A stretch of DNA of 64,000 bases from Colletotrichum lupini (taxonomy: Eukaryota > Ascomycota > Sordariomycetes > Glomerellales > Glomerellaceae): positions 3,162,001 to 3,226,000 of the forward strand of contig NC_064681.1 of the NCBI RefSeq assembly GCF_023278565.1, read 5' to 3'. Every line of letters begins with the position of its first letter. Position 1 is the stretch's first letter. Position numbers and translations under genes: made by a program. The notes beneath the pieces are model-generated. The model was not told the DNA's origin. It saw nothing but the letters and a program-made list of their open reading frames with translations, and ran no database searches. This document shows, one piece after another, positions 12,640-24,639 of the stretch.

Positions 12640-13212
12640 GCGCGTGAAGTGTGTCGTATCCAGCGAGTGAGAGAGTAGTAAGGCGCAAGAGCGATTTGTC
12701 CGTGTTATCGAGGAGTTTTAAGGGGCTATACCCAGGGACATCTCATCAGGGATCTTGGAGGGAGACGGGAATGAAGAGCAAGGGTCGGGACATAGAGCTT
12801 GTCGGGCGTATTTTGGGTGATGTCACGAATCACGTCTACTTTGTTGGCCGTTTGATAGAACAATATGATACCATGTTTAATTCGTAACACACTTTGTTCG
12901 ATTCTTCGCCTATTATCTGGTTTCTTTATTCTGCGCACTACGTGCGTTGAAAAAAAAAGCTTACACTTAACAAATATTTCTGCACGTGACTTCTCTTCCA
13001 TACGTTGTCCATTATAACAAATACATTCTTATCGCTTGAATACAATGTCTATATATGCGAGCAAGTACTGGAAGGCCTAGATCTGAGATGATATAACAAC
13101 CCTCCCCTTTCTTTTCTAAACCTGGCAAATCTTGGACGGTATTCCGGGGCTCAAAATTCTCTCCAAAGAACTTGTACGCCAATGCGTCACTCTCAACCAC
13201 TTCTATACTAAT
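12640..13212. other. Convergent intergenic region (3' ends)
   Basis: 573 bases between two convergent genes. AT-richer towards the middle, with a run of A near 12950 and TATAAC/AATAC tracts (13010-13060) suitable for polyadenylation from both sides. No gene seen. Confidence 0.4.
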
Positions 13213-15600
13213 TCACGTGAAAACAAACATGTTGTTGTTATGCATCCCGTCAACGCCGCCACTGCCATCACCATCACCGCCGCCCAGGAATGCACTCCAG
13301 TCCATCTCCACCAGCTGCTCGTCGCACCACATGGACATGTCTATACTGTTTTCCGTCGAGGGCGTACGAATGGCGGAGCCGGCGCCGGAGCCTTCGAGGT
13401 CGGTGGTAACGGCCTCGTATAGGGCGCCGACAATATCGGGGGTGCGATCCGAGTCGCGCATCCAGGAGCGCATATCGTTGAAGAGCTCGAGGGCTTTTGT
13501 GAGGCTTGCGCACCAAGAGGGTAGGAAGATGTTGTGCTCGGGGGAGTTGATTGTCGCTGCTGTTGGCATCTGTAGTATTCCCAGATGTGATGTTTGCGAG
13601 GGGACTGTGGATGGTGGCGGTGGATATTGTGATTGTTCCTGCTGCTGCTGCTTACGGACCGAGTTACGCACATGTGTGTCAATGGCGATGGAGAGGATTG
13701 GAACCATGCATGCTTGAAAAAGGTACCATGCCGAGTTCCAAACGTGGATGCGGTTAGGTGTCCAGTAGAGTGTAATGGCGTCGATGGCCTCCATGGCGAC
13801 GGAGCGACAGGTTTCAACGAGGGCTAGCTCGTCAGGGGTAGGCCCAGGGACATTCGAGATGGCGTTGGCGCCGCGTCTGAGGGAATGATCGTGGGCAAGG
13901 TAGAGTAAGAAGCTTTGCGTAAGGATGAGGCGGACGTTAAGGTAGCGGTTCCGCATGAATTCGCGAGCTTCCGTTAGACGAGGTGGAGAATTTGCTGGGT
14001 TCTTGAGGAAGTCGGGAAGACAGTCGTGCCACTCTACCAGCTCTCGGTCGAAAGCCATGGCCTCGCGGGCGGATAAGCGCGCGGGTTGCGCAAAACGATG
14101 CTGAATCCTGTCACAGATGTGGCAGAACAGACAGCTTGCTCGTAACGATGCTGCTACGTGGTCATTGGGAAACAATAGCGTGGGTAAGAGCGTGTCCATG
14201 GTACTGCTGTCCCATCGGCCACACGTAGGGCGGCCGAGGGTCATGCTCGCCCACGTATCGAGGCAGAAAAGACTCCACCAGGTTCTTCTACGCGTTTCGG
14301 CGCGTGAGAGGTAATTACTGTGCTCCGTGACGTTCTCGGCACGACTGCGTGCGGGTTCTCGATGCAATCCTAGGGCTATTGCGACGCGGTGAGCTGCACC
14401 GAGAACAGCATACGCCATGTTGGGCGAGTTTCGGTAGTGCAAGTAGTAGCCCCCAAGAAGGCAGAGAGCTTGTAGACTCTCTATGTTACCAGAGCCCAGG
14501 GAATCGAGATCGAGGTAAGCGCGTGCCTGTTTATAGTACTGAACGTGGAGGGAGTCACTGCCGGAGGCGATGGAGCCCAGAGTGTAGACCATGTTGAGTA
14601 GGGCCAGCCAAGAGCCATCAAGACGAGTTCCTGACGCAAGGTTGCGTCTAAAGTCATCTTCATTGAGAATCGGTGTTACTGGGTGGATGTGATCAAAGTA
14701 AAAGTCGATACAGCGCTGTTCCCGCAGAGGGTTCATGCCCGCGCCGGGGCTGACAAGAGAGAGTGACGGAAGCAGCTGAGACTGATAATGGACATCGTTC
14801 CAAGCCTTTGCCCTCTGAGCCGTGTGCTCTTTGGCAGCTGGATAGAGACGAAATATCACCCTGAGAACGGCACTCATGGATGTGACGCCGAGATAGGAGC
14901 GGCGATGCTGGTCTGTTGCTAGACTAATGGCGTTAATATCGTCGCTAGAGCCAAGGGCCGCCGGCTGCTGGGCTGGCTCATCCCATCGTCTCTCGTTTGC
15001 AGCATCTCCATTTTCAGAATTTTGCGCCGAATCATCGTGGCCGTCATCATCGTCATCCTCATCGGCTGCTAAGACACCAGCTAGTAAAGGGTCGGCTTGC
15101 GGAACCGAGGAGCGCAAAACAAAGAGAGATTCTCGCGGCAACAAAGCGAGCAACTCTGCTCGACTCTTGCCTACTAGATCGTTCACATCAACATCAGGGA
15201 AGAGTTTCTGCAGCACGCTAGACTGGGCGCGGAGCTGCTCTGAGGTCTTTTCGAGAGTACTGGGGTAATCGTCAGCCTCGATGATCCTGCAGGAACGAAA
15301 GTATCGGGGGATCTAATGATGGGCAAGGGTTACTGCATACCTCCTGCTCACAGCATGTCGTCTGCTACGCTGCCTGTACTCGCATGAATCTGCAACCTTG
15401 TAGTACTGACAACTCGCACAAGGATGTCCACCATCGCACTTGACCTTGCGTCTCGTGCATTCCTGACATGAGCGGTTGACCTTGCGTGAAGTTGTCGGTG
15501 AGCTCACGGCCGAACCCTCGGGGCTGCGGCGGCTGTCAAAGGAGTGGAACATGGTCGCCCGCCCCGTGGTTGTTGGGCTGGTGGTGGTTGTAGTCGGCAT
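13213..15600 (-). CDS. Zn2Cys6 transcription factor with fungal-specific regulatory domain
   Basis: Exons 15600..15341 and 15286..13213 (intron 15287..15340, GTATGC..CTGCAG, 54 nt) give 777 residues. The zinc cluster is complete: Cys45, 48, 55, 61, 64 and 73 in the pattern C-x2-C-x6-C-x5-C-x2-C-x8-C, with the usual basic TRRKVKCDGGHPC loop, so it should bind DNA as a GAL4-type factor in the nucleus. An acidic stretch (EDDDDDGHDD) lies around residue 165. From about residue 275 the fungal_trans regulatory domain is clear (FYFDHIHPVTPIL, then LGLHREPAR, RRRTWWSLFCLDTWAS, LGRPTC). A Gln/Pro-rich segment (KQQQQEQSQYPPPP) sits in the C-terminal third. Target pathway is not evident from neighbours. 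Starts earlier than 15600 are not supported. Confidence 0.93.
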
Positions 15601-18325
15601 TTACACGGCCCTCGGCACGGCGAAAGACCCAATTGAGCGGGAGACATTGGGGGGAAGGAATATGCGGAGAGCCGGGGATTTGGAGGAGCGGGCCTGGATT
15701 AGAAATATGTGGGTTGAAGAAGAGGACAGAAAGGGTGACGTTGAACTGCCCGTGAGGAGGAGTTTGAGGATGAGGAGGACGGGAGGAGGAAGAGAAGGGG
15801 CCGAGGAGGAAGTTGTCAAAGGGAATGGCGCGGGGAAAGTGCGAGGAGCGCCTGTGATGAACATGGGGAAGGAGCAACCCGAGTGTGGGGTTAGGTTGGC
15901 AGTTGCCAGTTGGAGTTCTGCACTAAAACTCGGTACAAACTACTCACACCAAGTACTTGGACTAAGTACCTTTAGGACGACCAGGGGTGGCACTGGTGGT
16001 TCTATTTGGGAAGGAGTCAAGACCACTTTTTCACCCGACCCGGCGGCACCTTTAGGCCTTGAACCTTGGGCCCCTTGGCCTAGACCAGATCGCCCATTTT
16101 TGACACTTCCAGTCCGCTTCCCTTCCTTCATCCACACTCAAACTGAGTCTCAAAAGAACCTGGAAATTTGGCTGCCTGACCAACTCCCTAGTGAGGGATG
16201 GATCTAACTATGAAGTTACAATTTTACCATCTTCACAAAGCCACAATGAGGTAGTGTTATTGTCACAAAAAGCGGGCCCACTCCATGTGGGCAGCATTAA
16301 CCACATCCATATCTCGTGACAGTTATACTTGTCGCCTTCCCGTTCTGATAAGTCTGGGCAGCCAAAACGTTAAACGTCAAACATCAACTGGTAATGCCTT
16401 GAGCACGTTCTCCAGGCACCAAGCATTTGACATTGGCTTGGCTACATCTCATATCTACGATGCCGACTAAGAGATTGGCCAAAGAGTTGTTCCACTTTCC
16501 AGCTCGGCCCGATGATCTCCAGTACGTCAAAGCGAACCCAGAGTAACCTAAGCCCGCCCCAGATCTCTCCTCAAGTGCCCACCACTACCCCAAGCCCCTG
16601 CTTGAAACACTGTGGACCTTAGTTATCGTGGTATGGTTCTTTCTAGGCAACAAACATTCTAACTTTTGCTTATACGATCTCTCTCCGTAGTTACACCGTC
16701 AAGTGCCGCCACAATGTCCCCTTTTAGTTTCAGCCCCATGGTCATTCAACTGCCTTACCTACCTTGGGTAGGGCTAGACACCTTCCATCACGACATGCCC
16801 ATGACCTTTTGCGATCCATGGTCCGTGGTATCCGTACTAGCGCAACGTTACAAGAACTACGGGTTCCCCGATGCGTACATCCGCTGTAGATTCATGACCT
16901 GCCTGATTCATTGAACATCTGAAAAAGAATTCATCGAGAAGGATGCAGACTAGAGCCCGACTGGGATTCCCTGCATGGCATCCAATCTCCGGGGAGAGGC
17001 TGACCGTGAATTCCTCAAACTCAGCTTTTCGAGACACATGCCCGTTCTATGACCATTCCCATAATAGTGACTACAGGCCTTCTCGGACAGTTCTAAACCT
17101 ACAGTAAGCCGCCCTCATTTGTGTGTCTATGAGATAGGAGCCCACGTGCCTCGTGTGGTATATTGTGTCTACGATTTCCGGGTAGGGTCCGCGAGCAACC
17201 GGATCGACCCAGTTCTAATTTCTTTCCAAAAGGCCCGAGATGTGAGGCTGCCTCTCGTGCCGAAGGGATGCATGCTTGACCGACCCCTTGCGAGTTACGA
17301 CCTTGTCTGCTTTCATCGCCGGCAATCCAGCCTCGGCCTACACCCATACACCAATGAATACATGGCGTCGAGCAAGTAGCGAGAAGCTTCCCAAAGGAAC
17401 CAAGGCGGAGACTGAAGGAACGCCCGCATTGTTTCAATTGCTCCTCCCTGCCTTATCCATACAAAAGTTGAGGCGCTCGAGACAGATTAATTAGCGGCAG
17501 GACCCGCCGCCATCAAGAAGCACATCATGGACTATTCTAGCGGGGGCGGACTGCCGGTCATAGAACGAATGAAATGTGCAATGAGAAACCGGATTGCTCT
17601 TTTTGAAAGCGAAGTAGAATGCGGTGTAGGAAAGAGAAGACCCTAAGGTCCAGTTGCTACTTTATTGGCTTGGAACTAGCCATGTGGCTTGACCTGTGCC
17701 CAGTACACGGACACACCGAGCAGATGGACAACCAAGAGCACGTACGGGAGGATTCGTGTGGATCGCGTACCACCATGTCTTGCACCATGTCTTGATCCCT
17801 GAAGACGATGCCGCATGCGCCCTGGTAACCTCAGTGCTCACTGTTTAGCAGGTTCATTATCAACCCCTCACTAAGGTAATCCAAGCGATCCTCTGTAAAT
17901 AGGGGCAGCTAAGGGAAACTCTTATCGTTGTCGGTCGATCCATTGCGAAACACACTTAACTGAACAGTTTCTAATGAATAAGGACTAAAGTTGTAGCTAA
18001 GTGATGCCTTGCCCACCGAGCAATGTACATGTTCCTAGGTAGACAAAATAACTAGATTTTGCTCTCGGCTCTGTCGGATTGTAACTCGGGGGCCGAGGTA
18101 GGCGTCGTAGTCTCTTGCTAAGGTGACTTATCATACCTAGCGGAGACGGTGATGCCGAGAACCATGTGCAGAAGGATTACCATCGAGAGGCTAGAGTTGA
18201 GTTGTTCCATCACATGTGCGCCTGCTTGGTAGACTCTTTGATACCTGAAAGCTGCGCCTTACCTTAATTCTGGTGCCTAGTCTGCAGCATGTGGAGTTGT
18301 CGTGCGATGCCGAGGGCTGTGAATT
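15601..18325. other. Gene-poor interval upstream of the Zn2Cys6 gene
   Basis: 2.7 kb with no convincing coding region. The first 300 bases carry purine-rich tracts on the plus strand (CT-rich on the transcribed strand), fitting the promoter and leader of the minus-strand regulator. The rest has only scattered short frames and balanced composition. Confidence 0.35.
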
Positions 18326-18502
18326 TGTCACGTAACAGGGATAGTAATCGCACCTCACAAAGTGCCCGTCACGTGCTGGATCACGTGTCTATCTCAGATA
18401 TCGTGTATATAGACCTTTTCCTTTTGTCTATTTCCACTTTGATAGTTAAGCCACTTTTACCACACTCCGTATGCCCATTGCTGCGTGCCATAACTCGTGA
18501 CA
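18326..18502 (+). mobile_element. Solo LTR, 177 bp copia-A family, unmutated
   Basis: Begins TGTCACGTAACAGG and ends CTCGTGACA, i.e. TG..CA ends, and is flanked on both sides by GAATT (18321-18325 and 18503-18507), a 5 bp target duplication. It matches base for base over most of its length the ends of the composite element at 20147-24430, but keeps C and G where those copies have T and A (CCACACTCCGTATGCCC versus TATACTCCGTATACCT). This is the least mutated family copy here, a likely product of LTR-LTR recombination. Confidence 0.85.
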
Positions 18503-18507
18503 GAATT

Positions 18508-20146
18508 AGATGACATTCTCTCGACAAGTTTGACTCGATCACACTCTAGGGTCTCAATTGGATCATCATCGAGTGTCCAATGTTTACCCCAAATCAGGCT
18601 CTCAAGTCTTCTGACTGTGGGTCAAAAGGTGATCAAATTGTTACACCGCGGCCAAGATTCGAAATGGATCAACAGGAGTGACGCCAACGAGAGAAGGGAA
18701 CGGGGTGTGCGTGCTAGGATCATTTTTCACAGGGAGCAGATTTGGCCCCAACTGCTGATTCTTGATGACCATTCCAGTTCCAGCAACACGTCATTACTTG
18801 AAGCACCTTATTTTTCCTTGAGAAGGATTAGAGGTAAGAGAGAATATCCTTCAGACAAGCTCGCCTGATGAACCTGCACACAAAATCCTCGATTTGTCCA
18901 TGGGCTGATGTTGGCTTACCTCTTTGTGATCATTCGGTCATGGAAGACGTATGAATCGCTCATGAACAATACTGAATGTCCGATTGGTAACGTGCGGAGC
19001 GGCACCTGGTTCTGGCGTTCGAGTGCTTCTTCAATCTCTGGCTGACTTGAATTTACTACCTTAAGCTGGGTGATACAAGCGAAAGTAAAACGCAATTCTA
19101 AAGTAATCCGGAAGTCTTTGATGTCTTCGAGATATATGCTGCTAAGTGACTGAGAACGGTGTCGTGGAGAGCCATACGGCCGAATGGTCAGCGCTCAGGG
19201 TTTGCTGAAGGCCGTTGATACTTTCTCAGGGGGTGGGTCTTATTGCTCTATATTTCTGGAAAGCATGTTTCTGCCAGGATAGAAAGCCTGTTGACGCTTT
19301 GGTAGTGAATCGAATCCGGTCTCAGGGGGTCATCGTCACAGAGGGGGTAGGCTGCATGTTCCTGGAGGGGGGCCTGGGCATGGGCCTGGACCTGGTGGTC
19401 CATCATCCATTGACGCTTGCATCGCTGGAAGCTCCGAACTATTGATTCCATTATCGGAACACTTGTTTACAAATAAATCTACGACTTCTTATTGTGGTCA
19501 AGATCAAATATGGGGATGTAGAAGATGAATGAAATTTGGGGGATCTGTCTTGCTTCAAGGTGATTACTTTCATCGTAAGTCGATGGCTTCTACGTATCAT
19601 CCTCCACAATTCAAGTAGCTTCTGCCCAATAACTTTCTAGCTCTCAACCCCGAGACTAAATGCACGAAACTCGCCTTGTCAGATGAATCTAGTGTCTTCG
19701 ATTGTGTAGAAAGAGCACCCGGAGCTTTTCGGCATACCTAAGTATCAATGCCGAATAGGTGGCGTATATCGGAATTTCCTTCCGGGCGTTTTGGGACCAT
19801 TCGATACAGCCCAGATCGCCGGACTTTGAAGCCAAAACTGGGCCACGTCCACGACTGACACATGTTCCGCGAGGACGACGCTAAGTGCGAATGATCTAAG
19901 TAGGGTAATGATGAAGCTAGCGAAGCGGCACTTGGATGCCGAGCGCTAGATCCGCCGAAGAATAGTAATCCCAAACATTGGGCACCTTCACTAGAGTTTA
20001 GCTGGCTAGCAAAGTGTCAGAGGCATTCGTGGGTGATAAGGGGATCTGTGTGATTCGATCAACGGTCTGCCAACACGTTTCGAATCGTAAAAGATCATTA
20101 GCAATCGAATGACTGGGATAAGGCCCATCCTTTGCCAGTCACACAT
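18508..20146. other. Intergenic between two LTR copies
   Basis: 1.6 kb of balanced-composition DNA with only short frames on both strands (such as about 18500-18870). No domain, splice structure or RNA gene recognised. Lies between a solo LTR and the composite element. Confidence 0.35.
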
Positions 20147-20323
20147 TGTCACGTAACAGGGATAGTAATCGCACCTCACAAAGTGCCCGTCACGTGCTGA
20201 ATCACGTGTCTATCTCAGATATTGTGTATATAGACCTTTTCCTTTTGTCTATTTCTACTTTAATAGTTAAGCTACTTTTACTATACTCCGTATACCTATT
20301 ACTACGTATTATAACTTATAATA
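20147..20323 (+). repeat. Left LTR of the copia-A composite
   Basis: 177 bp, same length as the clean solo LTR at 18326. The outer 100 bases are nearly identical to it; the inner part is RIP-changed, ending ACTTATAATA where the clean copy has ACTCGTGACA. Confidence 0.85.
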
Positions 20324-23300
20324 GTTATAAGCCTAGCTCTTAATTAAGACCCTATACTACGATAACGTACTTATTAATACGATTCTTACGATCTCTTTAA
20401 AATAACTAACTTACTCATACCTACTTTAGCCTAAGCTAAACTAACTAGCTATAATAGTTAAATTAAATAGTTTAACGTACTTTATATTATAAATAAGGGT
20501 ATCGGGGTCTAGAAGTACGTCGACCTAGACGCTCTAGATTTTAACGTATTCCTTAACCCCTTTATAGCGCTTATTTCGCCCTTAGAATTCGGATAATTAG
20601 TTATAACCCGTAATAAAAAAGAACTACGAGCCTACTAGGCCCGTTATAAAGCGTTCGAGAACGACTAAAGAAACTAAGAAATCCTCTACTAGTAGCTTCT
20701 AAACATAACTCTTAATACGAACTTTTTAACTTCTTTAAGTACGAGTAACCTATAAAACTAAGCCGGGTTTCTTTTTATAAAACTAGCTATGCTACCTACT
20801 TTACGTAGATAAATCTATCCTTATATTATACTTATAAAAAGGATCTATACGCTTAAGAGTATTTAGAAATAATAAGAGCTCGATACTAAATATAAGTAAC
20901 TTATAGCTTACGAACGTAATACTATTAATACGTATATTAAAGTCCTTGCTTAGTAATTAGTAAAATTAGTTAACGCTATATTATACGAATATATATTTTA
21001 AAAAGTTACTAAGAACGGCGCTAAGTTTAGTATATAATAAATCGTTAGATATTTAAAATAGGAATTTACGCCCCCCGAACTAGTAATAAGGAATGCGGTT
21101 CGAGAGGAATATTAATAAGTCCTTAATAAAGCGAGGACCGGAATTAACCCTTAACGCTAATAAAAAGAGTAGTAGTCCGCTTATTTTTAAACTAAAACGT
21201 ACGATATTTTAAAAATTAATAAAGAGATCGCTATACTTAACTTCTTAGTTATAGTTAAGTCTAGACTTAACCTTATATAGGGCTAACGTATATATAAAAC
21301 CTTTAGCAAATTAATAGCCTTTAGAACGCACACGAGGACCCTCGAGGAGATTATATATATATTTAGCTTAGTAACCTAGGACGTATATACTAAACGACCT
21401 TTAGGTTAAGGAGGGGCTTATTTTACTTTTACTAAACGCTCTAACTTAGTTAACGACGTAAATAATAAAAGTAACGTTATATACCCTTATAATTACGCAT
21501 ACTCGTAGCGCCCTACGGCGTGCTAAAAATTAAAATAGGCACTTATAAGCCGAAACGCTAATAAGTTACTAATATAAATACTAAGGAGCTATATAAAAGA
21601 AGTCCTCGCTATTATTAAATTAAGTAAGTAAAAATCACTTTATAATAAGCTTAAAAAAGCTAGTTAGCTAAGGAACGATAGAACCCTTAAGAAATCTAGG
21701 TTTCTAAAAGGATCCTCTAACTAACTTATAGCGAGCTTATTAGTAAACTAGGACGAGGGCTACGTAGTTATTATACTTATAAAGAGTTAGGACTTAGAGA
21801 TAAACGCAATTTTTAGTACCCCTATAGGTAGCGCTTACCCCCTTTCTTAAAGTATAGTAATAAATAGCTATAAAGTAATATATCTAATTAACAATAAGAG
21901 CCTACTTAAACCTAAGAGTTACGTACTATCGGGCGATAAAAACTACGTTAAATTAAGAACTATTATACTACCTATTACCGTACGTAGTACTTATATTATA
22001 AAGGGCGTCCTAGACGGACCTAAGAGAAAGGGAACCTGCGATCTAAAGCTCTAGAACGTTACTTATATCGAGGGATTTTATATTAATATAATCTTAGAGA
22101 CTTTACTAAATAAAAGCGCACTCTAGTACTACGGTCTAGATTATACTTTATAATAAGGAACGCTTTATAAGAGCACTATTAGAAAGTAGCTTATCTAAAA
22201 GAATAATCTAGTCTTCTTCGAATATAAGCTCCTCTAATCCTATCCTTCTTTTATAAACCTTAAGCATATCTTATAGAGCCTAGCTAGTATTATATTACTA
22301 GTTAGCTATAGAAAATTCCGTTACTTATATTAACGTACCCGTAAGAGGTCTAATAGCGCGCTCCTTTAGTACCTTAAAATAGGTTATCTCGGACTTAATA
22401 CTCTTCGTTAATTACTATATAAAACTCGAGGTATATATATTAAACTTTTATTATAAGTTAAGTATAAAGTATATATATTATCTAAAGCTAAGATAGTAGT
22501 TTTAAGAGGACTACCCTCGAGAAGAGCCTTACGGCTATAGTACCGTATATACTAAGATCTTTTCTATTTTAAACTATTTCTTAGTAAACGATAATATATA
22601 CTTATAGTTTTTAATAAATATAATAAGTAGCTTAGGGGGTTCTTTTTAAGGATAAAAATAGAGGAGGAAGTGCTTTTCGCACTATAAAGCCTCGAGGTAG
22701 CGATTTATTATTAAAAAGGGACTTTAATTTACTTCTTTAGAAGTAATAATAAGACCGCTCTCCTAATTATAAACGTTAGATACGTATATAAAACGTAATA
22801 TAGCGAGCTAAGAATCGGAATAGAACTTCTACTTCTATATACGAAAGAACCCGTAAGTAACGCTAAAAGAGTAGGTTAACTCGTAATTACTAAAGCTTAT
22901 AAGATGCGCCTTTTTACGAACCTCCTTATAAATCTATAGGACGAAATAGTACTAATAGTAATCTTTATTTATAATATTACCCTACGGGAGGCTAATAAAG
23001 GAGATTTGCCTATTATAATAGAAATTAACTAGTAAAAGCGGTATTAACGCTAGTAATAGACGGGTTACTAAGTACGGGATTCTAAACTAGTTACCCCGTA
23101 TCTTAGTAACCTCTATATATATAGCTACTAAGTATACCCTCTTTATAAAGATTATAAGAGGGGTATACGTTAAAAAGAGTTTAAAATACTTCCCTGCGGG
23201 TATATAAGATACTTAGTTAAATATATATTAGAAACGTATAACCTATATAGGGTCTAGGTACCCGCGCTCGAGTAAGTATTTATTATAAAGAATATTAGGT

Positions 23301-23594
23301 TTAATAAAGAAGTCTTTTATAATCCCGCACACGAAGAATAAGCTATCGTAAGTAAGTAAGTAAATTTAGTAATTTAAGAGATATAAGAACTCTTTAATAC
23401 TAACGATAAGTTAATTCGAGCACTCGGGGAAATAGATCTAGACTTTAGAAATGCTAATATTTAAAATAACTTTATAGTTAAGGATAGTATTATTATTAGA
23501 TTTTTAACTATTTAGGACGCTAAGTAACCGATAGACGTACTCTAGGGTGCGGTAAATAAAGCTAAAGAGGCTAATATAGTCTTACTATTATTAC

Positions 23595-24112
23595 TAACTC
23601 TAGCACGTATAGCTTTAACGAGGTAATGCGGGATATTCTTATAAAGAATATGAAAAGTGAATATTCATATAGAAGCAAGAATATATGAATATAGGGGATA
23701 TAAGCGTATATAAAAGAGGTTTTTGTAGTAAAGAGAGTAATATAGTTGAATTACTATATGAGAAGTTGCTTGCTTAACGAAAGGTCTAGGTAGGCAAATA
23801 CACGCCTACATATAAGTATAAAAACCTCCTACTAGAATATTCCATTGCTTATTAATTATGATATAATTAATAAGCGTATACGTAAGTGAATGCGTAATCG
23901 TAGTACGTAATTCCGCCTCGAGTAAATTCCAGATTATTCAGTTACCTTCCAGTACTTTCCATTGCTCACGTAAGCTTATATAAGCAGTATTGCTTACATA
24001 ATCAACACCTATAATAATCTACAGAAATCGTAGATTAATATGGTATATAGTTTGCTTACGTAATATTGATAATAAGGCGAATAATAAGGTAAACAAAGTT
24101 ACCTTCGTAACA
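23595..24112 (-). repeat. 518 bp LTR-like repeat, copy 1
   Basis: On the minus strand it begins TGTTACGAAGGTAAC and ends near CTAGAGTTA. A second copy in opposite orientation lies at 57366-57882 inside the mariner-type block. It contains TATA-like tracts (TATATAAAAGAGG read on the plus strand), a TG start and an end that could be a mutated CA, so it may be the LTR of a third retroelement. No 5 bp duplication was found around either copy. Confidence 0.65.
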
Positions 24113-24253
24113 AATTTAACTATCGTAACTAGTTAGTTTAGCTTAGGCTAAAGTAGGTATAAGTAAGTTAGTTATTTTAAAGAGATCGTAAGAATCGTAT
24201 TAATAAGTACGTTATTATAATATAAGGTCTTAATTAAGAGCTAAGCTTATAAC

Positions 24254-24430
24254 TATTACGAGTTATAGTACGTAGTAATAGGTATACGGAGTATAGTAAA
24301 AGTAGCTTAACTATTAAAGTGGAAATAGACAAAAGGAGAAGGTCTATATATACGATATCTAAGATAGATACGTAATTCAGCACGTGACGGGCACTTTGTG
24401 AGGTGCGATTACTATCCCTGTTACGTGACA
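24254..24430 (-). repeat. Right, inverted LTR of the copia-A composite
   Basis: Reverse complement of the 177 bp LTR: ends CTATCCCTGTTACGTGACA at 24430 and starts TATTACGAGTTA at 24254. Less mutated than the left copy in its inner part (CGAGTTATAG retained). Confidence 0.85.
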
Positions 24431-24434
24431 ACAT

Positions 24435-24639
24435 TGTTGGTATCCCTATTACAGGGTAGTTGGTTCGAACCGTAGTTGACGAAGAGATCAATTGAACTAT
24501 ATGAATATCTGCGTAGTAGGTGTAAAAAGGAGGTTCCAACCGTAGGTTGGGCTGGCTACGATAATCGTAAATAGGGCCCCCAATTGGCCCCTGCGCAGTC
24601 GGCTGTATGCCGCGGTCGAATTGGACTTCCAATCCGACA
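24435..24639 (-). mobile_element. Solo LTR, 205 bp copia-B family, unmutated
   Basis: Reads TGTTGGTATCCC..CCAATCCGACA on the plus strand, the reverse complement of the LTRs of the 35.3-42.7 kb element and exactly the same length (205 bp). AACAT flanks both sides (24430-24434 and 24640-24644), a 5 bp target duplication. It inserted precisely at the outer edge of the copia-A inverted LTR, so it is younger than that element. It keeps GC-rich words (GCCGCGGTCGAATTGGAC) that are RIP-changed in the full-length element's right LTR. Confidence 0.9.

Larger units (their letters stand above)
20147..24430. mobile_element. RIP-mutated Ty1/copia-like composite bounded by inverted LTRs
   Basis: 4.3 kb of TA-rich DNA almost without open frames. 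Both ends carry the 177 bp LTR, but in opposite orientation, and the match continues inward for about 140 bp of leader (inverted arms 20147..about 20463 and about 24113..24430). Reading the plus strand through stops, remnants of copia polyprotein appear in order: gag-like sequence, a protease-like region (NNKSLL then SYVLSGDKN, near 21890) and the integrase C-terminal part (YPLYKDYKRG near 23135). Reverse transcriptase and RNase H are missing; in their place is a 518 bp LTR-like repeat (23595..24112). Stops arise mainly where CAG or CGG would be expected to read TAG. The flanks share only ACAT (20143-20146 and 24431-24434), so the block is probably rearranged rather than one insertion. Confidence 0.8.

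Noticed and set aside
20143..24434. ACAT on both sides of the copia-A composite as a target duplication
   Set aside because: Only 4 bp, while the family's solo LTR shows 5 bp; the block is rearranged, so the match may be chance.
24445..24485. GGTTCGAACC in the solo LTR, resembling a tRNA T-loop
   Set aside because: Palindromic word present in every LTR copy; no cloverleaf or acceptor stem around it.
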